Shown piece by piece: positions 7,748 to 14,130 of a stretch of 38,158 bases of DNA (positions are counted from its first letter, which is position 1; the number at the start of each line of letters is the position of its first letter). The DNA is taken from the NCBI GenBank assembly GCA_027483885.1, contig JAIXTO010000199.1, forward strand, positions 1 to 38,158, written 5' to 3'. The notes under the pieces are model-generated. The model worked only from the letters and a program-made list of their open reading frames with translations. It did not search any database and was not told the origin of the DNA. Origin of the DNA: Rhizobiaceae bacterium (GTDB taxonomy: Bacteria; Pseudomonadota; Alphaproteobacteria; Rhizobiales; Rhizobiaceae). A program made the position numbers and the translations under genes.

Positions 7748-8644
7748 TCAGGCGGCGGCGCGCTGCATTTCGCCATAGGCTTCGCGGATGCTTTCGGCCA
7801 CGGCCTTGCCCGGCACCGACAGGTTCGGCGCGGTCACGAGGCGAATGTCGAACGTGATCAGTTCCGGCACCCCCTCTTTCGGCCCGAGCACCGTCATGTC
7901 ATCGGTGATGTAGGAGCGCGGGAACGGGGCAATGGCGAGATCCGAGACGACGGCAGCGCGCTGCGCCATCGTGTTGGCGCTGAGATAGGCGATGCGATAG
8001 GGGCGCTTCATGGCCTCAAGCCGGCTGATGGCCTCCTGGCGCCAGATGCAGCCATCCTCCCAGATCGAGATGGGCAAGGGATCGCGCAGATGCGCCGTGC
8101 CGCATTTTGCGCCTGCCCAGACAAGGTTTTCGCGGTAGACCACCTCGCCCTCGGTCGGGAACGGTTTTGTGGCGCAATTGATCAGGGCGAGATCCAGACG
8201 CTGCTCCTCCATGCGCCGGCGCAGACTGGAACTCATGTCCACGGTGACATCGACCATGATGCCGGGAAAGGTGGCGCCGAAATCCTTCAGGATCGCCGGC
8301 AGAAGACGTTCGGCAATGTCATCGGCAGCGCCCAACCGCACCACGCCGGATAGTTCCGGCATGACGAAACGCGACACCGCCTCGTTCGACAATGCGATCA
8401 TGCGGCGCGCATAGGACAGCAGCATCTCGCCATGCTGGGTGAGGCTGACGGAGCGGGCATCGCGCAAAAACAACGTCGTGCGCAACTGCTCTTCCAGTTT
8501 CTTGATCTGCATGGATACGGCAGACGGCGTGCGCAGCACGGCTTCTGCCGCCGTCGAAAAATTACCCGTTTCGGCAATGGCCACAAAGGTACGCAGGACA
8601 TCGTTGTCGAGCAGCGGCAGCGAAGGGCGAAAGGGTGCGTTCAT
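7748..8644 (-). CDS. LysR-family transcriptional regulator (LrhA-like)
   Basis: A 298-residue DNA-binding regulator. The winged helix-turn-helix spans about residues 11-70 (LLDNDVLRTFVAIAETGNF, then STAAEAVLRTPSAVSMQIK). The rest is the periplasmic-binding-protein-like effector domain. The 'LDNDVLRTFV' start and overall look are closest to the LrhA/HexA branch, whose members control motility, surface properties or lifestyle switches; the target here is unknown. The ATG at 8644 puts the HTH at its usual position; a frame open to 8746 adds a non-homologous leader. It is divergent from a DUF1127-like gene, and the shared region carries two copies of CGTTTGATTGATCG. A divergently transcribed small gene is a common LysR target. 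Confidence 0.9.
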   Translation of the reverse strand: MNAPFRPSLPLLDNDVLRTFVAIAETGNFSTAAEAVLRTPSAVSMQIKKLEEQLRTTLFLRDARSVSLTQHGEMLLSYARRMIALSNEAVSRFVMPELSGVVRLGAADDIAERLLPAILKDFGATFPGIMVDVTVDMSSSLRRRMEEQRLDLALINCATKPFPTEGEVVYRENLVWAGAKCGTAHLRDPLPISIWEDGCIWRQEAISRLEAMKRPYRIAYLSANTMAQRAAVVSDLAIAPFPRSYITDDMTVLGPKEGVPELITFDIRLVTAPNLSVPGKAVAESIREAYGEMQRAAA

Positions 8645-8683
8645 CGATCCATCTTTCAATTTAACTGAACTTAAGCACCATAT

Positions 8684-8789
8684 CATTTCGTTTGATTGAT
8701 CGTCAACACTGCCGCATCCTTGCAGCATCAGACAGCATGAAATCACAAAAAACGATCAGTGATATAAATTTCATTCGTTTGATTGATCG
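8684..8789. promoter_or_regulatory. Two-copy operator-like direct repeat in the LysR/DUF1127 divergent region
   Basis: CGTTTGATTGATCG occurs exactly twice, at 8689-8702 and 8776-8789. The first copy has the left flank CATTT and the second CATT, so the conserved block is about 18 bp. The centre-to-centre distance is 87 bp, close to eight helical turns, so both sites would face the same side of the DNA. One copy is 42 bp from the LysR start, the other about 62 bp from the small gene start. Autoregulation plus control of the small gene by the LysR protein is the natural inference. Confidence 0.6.
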
Positions 8790-8851
8790 ATAAACCCGGC
8801 GCATGGCTATCAGCGGCGACTGGGCAGTCGCAGACACGAAGGAGAATGACA

Positions 8852-9076
8852 ATGACCATGATACTTGACCATCGCACGCACCCGTCACAGAGGCGCTGGC
8901 GCCTTCCCTCCCTTCCCCTCTCATCGCTCTGGGCGATGATCGCGCCGCACGTTTCTGCGTGGCAGGCAGCACGCACCCGGCGCCAGACGGAACGCATGCT
9001 GGAATCGCTGCCCTTCGATGCCCGCAAGGACATCGGCTGGCCCACAAGCGACGCCGCGGCGACGGAGCGCCGCTGA
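8852..9076 (+). CDS. DUF1127 (YjiS-like) small protein
   Basis: A 74-residue basic protein. The C-terminal part reads RRQTERMLESLPFDARKDIGWP, matching the DUF1127 pattern of an Arg-rich helix, a Leu spaced segment and a terminal (K/R)DIG. The N-terminal 30 residues are Pro/Ser/Arg-rich and less conserved. DUF1127 proteins in alphaproteobacteria are small, often stress- or host-regulated, and in one case bind RNA. Three in-frame ATGs lie at 8846, 8852 and 8858; the AAGGAG at 8839-8844 is 7 bases from 8852, making that the best start. A terminator follows at 9101. Confidence 0.8.
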   Translation: MTMILDHRTHPSQRRWRLPSLPLSSLWAMIAPHVSAWQAARTRRQTERMLESLPFDARKDIGWPTSDAAATERR

Positions 9077-9100
9077 ATGCGAAATTGCGACATTCACCGA

Positions 9101-9135
9101 AACCCGCGTTCGCAGACCACCGGACGCGGGTTTTT
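9101..9135 (+). terminator. Intrinsic terminator of the DUF1127-like gene
   Basis: AACCCGCGT (9101-9109) pairs with ACGCGGGTT (9124-9132), followed by TTT. It lies 25 bp past the stop codon. Confidence 0.85.
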
Positions 9136-9269
9136 CATTTCGGCTTTGGAAGGCGTTGAATAGCCCAAATTTGCGCCAGTTGGCCCCTCAGAAGGCAGCG
9201 ATTGCACCATGTCGCAAAAATGGTAGAGCGCGGCATTGCTGTTTTATAAGAAGGGCGTGAATACAACTT

Positions 9270-9293
9270 TGAATGTCGCATGAAGGACATTCA
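9270..9293. promoter_or_regulatory. 24-bp perfect inverted repeat upstream of the GlxA-type regulator
   Basis: TGAATGTC-N8-GACATTCA, with perfect 8-bp arms, lies about 55 bp before the start of the regulator gene. A single GACATTCA arm also occurs at 9089-9096. Its position suggests an operator, possibly for autoregulation; the protein that binds it is unknown. Confidence 0.5.
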
Positions 9294-9346
9294 TGCACCA
9301 TAATTTCACGCGAGGAATGTCGATCCGCCACGGAGCCCCCTCGCCG

Positions 9347-10366
9347 ATGAACAAGCCTCAGGTCACGAAGCGCACGCTCGTCTTTTTCCTCGTTCCCCAT
9401 TTTACAATGCTGCCCTTTGCCGCCGCGGTGGAAACGCTGCGGATTGCCAACCGCATGCTGGGCTACCCCGCCTATGAGTGGCGTCTGGCGTCAACGGACG
9501 GCGAAAAGGTGCATTCTTCGAGCGGCATTGCGCTTGAGGTCAACAGTTCGCTTGCCGATGAGCGGCGCCATCTCGGCGGCGAACGGCGCCCGAACATGGT
9601 GTTGATCTGTTCCGGCGTTTATGTCGAGGAGTTCAACAACAAGTCGGTCAACGCCTTCTTGCGCGAAACGTATAATCGCGGCGTGGCCGTCGGCAGTCTC
9701 TGTACGGGCGCCCATGTGCTGGCGCAGGCGGGGCTTCTGAACGGCAAGCGCTGCGCCATTCACTGGGAAAACCTACCGGGCTTCGCCGAGGCCTTTCCCC
9801 AGGCCGAGGTTTATGCCGATCTCTATGAGGTCGACGCCAATCTCTACACCTGCGCCGGGGGCACCGCATCGCTCGACATGATGCTCAACCTGATCGGCCA
9901 GGATTTTGGCGAAACGCTGGTCAACCGCGTCTGTGAGCAGCAACTGACCGACCGGGTGCGCAACCCGCACGACCGCCAGCGCCTGCCGCTGCGTGCCCGC
10001 CTTGGCGTGCAGAACGCAAAAGTGTTGCAGATCATCGAACTGATGGAAAGCAGTCTGGCCGAGCCGCTGTCGCTCATCGAGATCGCCGACGATGTCGGCC
10101 TGTCGCGCCGGCAGATCGAGCGGCTGTTTCGCCAGGAAATGGGTCGCTCACCGGCGCGTTATTACCTCGAAATCCGGCTTGACCGCGCCCGCCATCTGCT
10201 GGTGCAATCCTCGATGCCGGTGGTGGAAGTGGCCGTTGCCTGCGGTTTCGTGTCCGCCTCGCATTTTTCCAAGTGTTATCGCGAGGTCTATAACCGCTCC
10301 CCGCAGCAGGAGCGGGCCGAGCGCAAGCTGACGATGAGCACGCTGCGCATGGGTGCGGTCGCCTGA
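9347..10366 (+). CDS. GlxA-family transcriptional regulator (DJ-1/PfpI domain plus AraC HTH)
   Basis: A 339-residue regulator. The N-terminal 190 residues have the DJ-1/PfpI fold, with Cys119 at the nucleophile elbow (GSLCTGAHVLAQAG), used here for ligand sensing rather than catalysis. The C-terminal 110 residues hold a double helix-turn-helix of the AraC type (LSLIEIADDVGLSRRQIERL and the GFVSASHFSKCYREVYNRSP signature). GbdR, CdhR and ArgR of Pseudomonas have this architecture and respond to glycine betaine/dimethylglycine, carnitine or arginine. With a dimethylglycine-type dehydrogenase and a betaine-type importer nearby, a methylated-amine signal is plausible. The start is chosen at 9347 (ACGGAG 11 bases upstream); ATGs at 9293 and 9317 are also open. 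Confidence 0.85.
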   Translation: MNKPQVTKRTLVFFLVPHFTMLPFAAAVETLRIANRMLGYPAYEWRLASTDGEKVHSSSGIALEVNSSLADERRHLGGERRPNMVLICSGVYVEEFNNKSVNAFLRETYNRGVAVGSLCTGAHVLAQAGLLNGKRCAIHWENLPGFAEAFPQAEVYADLYEVDANLYTCAGGTASLDMMLNLIGQDFGETLVNRVCEQQLTDRVRNPHDRQRLPLRARLGVQNAKVLQIIELMESSLAEPLSLIEIADDVGLSRRQIERLFRQEMGRSPARYYLEIRLDRARHLLVQSSMPVVEVAVACGFVSASHFSKCYREVYNRSPQQERAERKLTMSTLRMGAVA

Positions 10367-10370
10367 CCAT

Positions 10371-10402
10371 GAAAGCGCCGCGTCCCTTTCGGAACGCGGC
10401 GC
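10371..10402 (-). terminator. Intrinsic terminator between convergent genes
   Basis: GCGCCGCGT (10375-10383) pairs with ACGCGGCGC (10394-10402), a 9-bp GC stem. On the minus strand it is followed by TTTC, so it best serves the response-regulator gene; on the plus strand no T-tract follows, although the stem may still slow transcription from the GlxA-type gene. Confidence 0.65.
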
Positions 10403-10425
10403 AAGCAGACCAAGGGCGGTGGACA

Positions 10426-11283
10426 TCAGGCCGGAACGGCAGCCTTGGCGGAGGCTTCGCGCCGCTGATAGGCCTGCATGGACTTGATCTGCAAGAGCGT
10501 GTCGAGGTTCTGGTTGACGCGGCAATAAAACTCCTCGTCGATGAAGGGGCGCAGCATGAAGTCGTTGCCGCCGGCCTTCAGGAAACGCGCCGACAACAGC
10601 CGGTCCGTCGAGGAGGACACGCCGATAACGCGCAACTCATGCGAGCCACGCACCGAGCGAATGCGCCGCGTCAGTTCGAAACCGTCGATATCGGGCATGT
10701 TGTAATCGGTAACGACGAGGCCGATATCGGCATTCTTCTTCAGAAGGTCGATGGCCTTGGCACCGCTTTCGGCAACGCTCACCCGGAAATTGTAGCGCTT
10801 GAGGCGGGTGGACAGCAGCGCGCGGGCCGTCGGGCTGTCATCGACGATCAGCACGTGATGGCGGTGGTTGGTGAGGAAGCGGCAGACCGATTCCACCAGC
10901 ATTTCCACGGCAAAGACGTTGTCCTTCAGGATATAGTCGACGATATCCTTGGCCAGCAGCTTTTCACGTGTCTGTTCCTGGAACGTGCCGGTAAAAACAA
11001 TGGTGGGAATGTTGAGGTCGAGCAGATATTCCAGCGCCTCGCCATTTTCGGCGCCCGGCAGGTTAATGTTGGAAATGGCCAGCGTGACCGGCTCTTCCGA
11101 CAGCTCGTTTGCCATCATCAGGTCTTCATGCGTACGGCAAATTTCAGCATCGATGCCAACGATTTCTTTCAGGCGCTGGCGGATCATGGAGGTGAAGACG
11201 TTGCTGTCTTCCGCCACGATGATACGAGCCTCCGGAAACTGTTCACCAGAGTATTGCATTCCGGAAATGCCCAGGTACGTCAT
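10426..11283 (-). CDS. Response regulator with two receiver domains and no output domain
   Basis: A 285-residue cytoplasmic protein made of two REC domains. The first (about residues 19-135) has an acidic pair E25/D26, but the phosphoacceptor aspartate is replaced by Asn72 (SNINLPG), so it should not be phosphorylated. The second (about 142-255) keeps D148/D149 and the acceptor Asp193 (VTDYNMPDIDG) with Ser224/Ser225, though the usual conserved lysine is Arg245 (FMLRPF). No DNA-binding, enzymatic or GGDEF domain follows, so it probably acts by protein contact. AAGGCGG lies just before the ATG at 11283. A terminator follows; the upstream region holds an inverted repeat at 11297-11320. Confidence 0.88.
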   Translation of the reverse strand: MTYLGISGMQYSGEQFPEARIIVAEDSNVFTSMIRQRLKEIVGIDAEICRTHEDLMMANELSEEPVTLAISNINLPGAENGEALEYLLDLNIPTIVFTGTFQEQTREKLLAKDIVDYILKDNVFAVEMLVESVCRFLTNHRHHVLIVDDSPTARALLSTRLKRYNFRVSVAESGAKAIDLLKKNADIGLVVTDYNMPDIDGFELTRRIRSVRGSHELRVIGVSSSTDRLLSARFLKAGGNDFMLRPFIDEEFYCRVNQNLDTLLQIKSMQAYQRREASAKAAVPA

Positions 11284-11296
11284 GATCCGCCTTCTT

Positions 11297-11320
11297 TATA
11301 TTCGTGATGCATTGAATATA
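11297..11320 (-). promoter_or_regulatory. Inverted repeat in the leader of the dual-receiver gene
   Basis: TATATTC-N10-GAATATA with an ATGCAT palindrome in its centre lies between the ribosome site and the presumed promoter on the minus strand. It is AT-rich in a GC-rich genome. TATATT may double as a -10 box. The binding protein is unknown. Confidence 0.35.
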
Positions 11321-11375
11321 AAAAAGCAGACTTGCGGAACCCTTAAGCGAATCGGGGACAAGTAGCACAATCAAG

Positions 11376-11404
11376 CGAAAAAGGCGGCCCCGAGGAGCCG
11401 CCTT
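11376..11404 (-). terminator. Intrinsic terminator of the dimethylglycine-type dehydrogenase gene
   Basis: On the minus strand AAGGCGGC and GCCGCCTT form an 8-bp stem around an 8-base loop, followed by TTTTTC. It begins 35 bp past the stop codon. Confidence 0.85.
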
Positions 11405-11438
11405 CAAAACATGGTCAATCAATCCTTGATTGCGCCGA

Positions 11439-13955
11439 TCAGCCGGCGCGGATCGCCGCATTATCAGGGTCGAACGGGCTTTCCGGCACCACCACTGCAT
11501 CAAACAACGTGCCGAGGATCTTGATCTTCAGCTTCGTGCCGACGCCTGCATGATCCGGCCGCACCATGGCAAGCGCCACGGACTTGCCGATACGCCAGCC
11601 GAACGCCCCACTCGTGGCACGACCGACGAGTTCGCCGGCCTCATTGTAGATGGCTTCAGAGCCACGGGCATCGACGTCACTATTGCCCTCGACCACAAGC
11701 GTGACGAGGTTGGAGCGCAGGCCCGCGTCGCGCGCCGCCAGCACGGCATCGCGGCCGATGAACTGCTTTTCCGGACGGATGAAACGATCGAGGCCCGACT
11801 CGTAGGCGTTGTATTCGATCGACAGTTCGCGACCCATGTTGCGATAGGATTTTTCGACCGCCATCGACACCATGGCCCGGATGCCGAAGGGCTTGATGCC
11901 AAACTCGGCGCCGGCTTCCATCAACTGATCGAAGATGGTGGCCTGCATCTCGATGGGGTGATGCAGCTCCCAGCCGAGTTCGCCAATGAAGTTGACGCGC
12001 AGTGCATGCGCCGTTGCCACGCCAACGGCAATCTTCTTGCCCGTCAACCAGGGGAAATCCTTGTTGTCGAGGCTGGTGCGAGTGAGCTTCTTCAACAGCT
12101 GGCGCGACTTCGGGCCGGCGAGAACCAGCACGCCGTATTTCTGCGTGATCGGCTGCAGCGTGACGGAGCCATCCTTCGGCGCCAGGCGCTGCAAGAGGTC
12201 GTGGTCATGGGCTTCGAGGAAACCGGCGGACACCATGTAAAACCGATCCGGCGCCCACTCATAGACGGTAAACTCCGCCTTCACACCGCCGGCCGGTGTC
12301 GGCATGTGGCAAAGTGCGATGCGGCCGCGCTTCTTCGGGATCGCGTTGGCGAAAATCGATTCGAGGAAGGCGCGGGCACCGGGGCCGGACACCTCCATCT
12401 TGGCAAAGGCCGACATGTCGAGCACGCCGACATTCTCGTTTACGTTCTTCACCTCGTTGCCGACATGCTCAAAATAGTTCGAGCGGCGGAACGACCATTT
12501 TTCGACAATGCGGCCGTCTTCCGTCGGCGGCGCATGATTGTGGCTGGTGATGACATCGGCACCGACGCCAAGCTGATCGGCAGGCACTTCATAACCTTCC
12601 GGCGCAAACCAGTTGGCGCGCTCCCACCCATAAACGGAGCCGAACACGGCGCCCATCTTCTTCAGGCGGTCATAGACCGGCGTGACCTTCAGCGGACGCG
12701 CGGCAGAGCGCTCCTCGTCCGGATAATGCATGGTGAAGACGTTGGCGTAGGCTTCCTCATTCTTGGCAATGAGGTAACCTTCCGTGGCATAGGGGCCGAA
12801 ACGACGGGGATCGACGCCCATCATGTCGACAGTCGGTTCGCCATCGACGATCCATTCCGCCAGCTGCCAACCGGCGCCGCCGGCGGCCGTGATGCCGAAG
12901 GAATGGCCCTCGTTCAGCCAGAAATTCTTCAAGCCCGGCGCAGGCCCAACGATGGGGTTGCCATCCGGCGTATAGGCGATGGCGCCGTTATAGACCTTCT
13001 TGATGCCAACCTCGCCAAAAGCCGGTACGCGGGCGATTGCCGATTCGATATGCGGCATCAGGCGGTCCAGCTCTTCCTGGAACAGCTCGTATTCGCTGTC
13101 TGCCGAGGGGCCATCGACATAACAGACGGGCGCGCCAACCTCATACGGGCCAAGGATAAGGCCGCCAGCTTCCTCGCGCATGTACCAGGCGCTGTCGGAT
13201 TCGCGCAGCACGCCCATTTCCGGCAGGCCCTGACGGCGGCGCTCCTGGATGGCCGGATGTGGTTCGGTGACGATATACTGATGCTCGACCGGGATGACCG
13301 GCACATCAAGGCCGACCATTTCGCCAGTCTTGCGGGCAAAGTTGCCGGTGCAGGAAATGATGTGCTCGGCCGTGATCTGGCCCTTGTCGGTCGTCACCTT
13401 CCACAGCCCGTCCGCCTGTTGCTCGATGGCGGTCACGGTGGTGTTGCGGTAGATGGTGGCGCCGAAATCACGCGCGCCCTTGGCCAGCGCCTGCGTCAGA
13501 TCCGCCGGCTGGATATAACCGTCATCGGGATGCTGGATGGCGCCCAAAATGCCGTCGGTCTCGCAGAGCGGCCAGATCTCCTTGACCTCTTCCGGCGTCA
13601 GCATGTTGACCTTGACGCCGATGGTTTCGGCAATGCCGGCATAATACATATACTCGTCCCAGCGGTCCTTGGTTCGCGCGAGACGGATGTTGGAGACTTT
13701 CGAGAAACCGACATTCATGCCGGTTTCCACCTGAAGCTCCTCGTAGAAGCGCACCGAATATTTGTGCAGCTGGCCGACCGAATAGGAGAGGTTGAACAGC
13801 GGCAGAAGCCCTGCCGCATGCCAGGTGGAGCCGGAGGTCAGCTCCTTGCGCTCGATGAGTACGGCATCGTTCCAGCCCTTCTTTGCCAGATGGTAGAGCG
13901 TGGAAACACCCACTACCCCGCCACCGATCACGACCGCCCGTGCATGTGTCTTCAT
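11439..13955 (-). CDS. FAD-dependent dimethylglycine/sarcosine dehydrogenase-type enzyme with GcvT domain
   Basis: An 838-residue two-part flavoprotein. Residues 6-40 form the FAD-binding Rossmann motif (VVIGGGVVGVST then IERKE). His46 in STWHAAG is the residue that carries covalent FAD in dimethylglycine and sarcosine dehydrogenases. The DAO-type oxidoreductase core ends near residue 400 (YTPDGNPIVGPAPG), followed by FAO and GcvT/tetrahydrofolate-binding domains (VLDMSAFAKMEVSGPGA, then AGPKSR and FGIRAMVSMAVEKSYRN near the C-terminus). Such enzymes remove an N-methyl group and pass it to tetrahydrofolate. Dimethylglycine or a related methylated amine is the likely substrate; this cannot be separated from sarcosine by eye. 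The ATG at 13955 has AGGGG about nine bases upstream. Confidence 0.87.
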   Translation of the reverse strand: MKTHARAVVIGGGVVGVSTLYHLAKKGWNDAVLIERKELTSGSTWHAAGLLPLFNLSYSVGQLHKYSVRFYEELQVETGMNVGFSKVSNIRLARTKDRWDEYMYYAGIAETIGVKVNMLTPEEVKEIWPLCETDGILGAIQHPDDGYIQPADLTQALAKGARDFGATIYRNTTVTAIEQQADGLWKVTTDKGQITAEHIISCTGNFARKTGEMVGLDVPVIPVEHQYIVTEPHPAIQERRRQGLPEMGVLRESDSAWYMREEAGGLILGPYEVGAPVCYVDGPSADSEYELFQEELDRLMPHIESAIARVPAFGEVGIKKVYNGAIAYTPDGNPIVGPAPGLKNFWLNEGHSFGITAAGGAGWQLAEWIVDGEPTVDMMGVDPRRFGPYATEGYLIAKNEEAYANVFTMHYPDEERSAARPLKVTPVYDRLKKMGAVFGSVYGWERANWFAPEGYEVPADQLGVGADVITSHNHAPPTEDGRIVEKWSFRRSNYFEHVGNEVKNVNENVGVLDMSAFAKMEVSGPGARAFLESIFANAIPKKRGRIALCHMPTPAGGVKAEFTVYEWAPDRFYMVSAGFLEAHDHDLLQRLAPKDGSVTLQPITQKYGVLVLAGPKSRQLLKKLTRTSLDNKDFPWLTGKKIAVGVATAHALRVNFIGELGWELHHPIEMQATIFDQLMEAGAEFGIKPFGIRAMVSMAVEKSYRNMGRELSIEYNAYESGLDRFIRPEKQFIGRDAVLAARDAGLRSNLVTLVVEGNSDVDARGSEAIYNEAGELVGRATSGAFGWRIGKSVALAMVRPDHAGVGTKLKIKILGTLFDAVVVPESPFDPDNAAIRAG

Positions 13956-14130
13956 CTGAGCATCCCCTCTGACCAGACGGGTGCCCGATGAACGGCACCC
14001 GCGCATAATTTCCGCGCCGACTATGCAATCACGGGCGGCCAGCCAAACGCCTGTTTACGACATGCGCCAAGCTTGCCGCGACGGGCACCGATTTGACAGG
14101 TGCCAAATACAACACGGCGTAAACATGCCG

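Noticed and set aside
7505-8353. 282-residue open frame on the plus strand opposite the LysR gene
   Set aside because: Arg/His/Gly-rich mirror of the LysR gene, with no start signal.
7748-8644. LysR protein as the VtlR/LsrB homologue
   Set aside because: Tempting because it borders a DUF1127-like gene, but its N-terminus (LLDNDVLRTFVAIAE) belongs to the LrhA-like branch and not to the VtlR/LsrB type as I remember it.
11430-13991. 853-residue open frame on the plus strand opposite the flavoenzyme
   Set aside because: It is a GC-driven mirror of the dimethylglycine-type gene, rich in Arg, Gly, His and Asp, with no ribosome site and no recognisable domain. Similar mirrors exist opposite the MscS gene (14671-16110), trigger factor (30721-32766), PhzF (36646-37689) and the glg genes.
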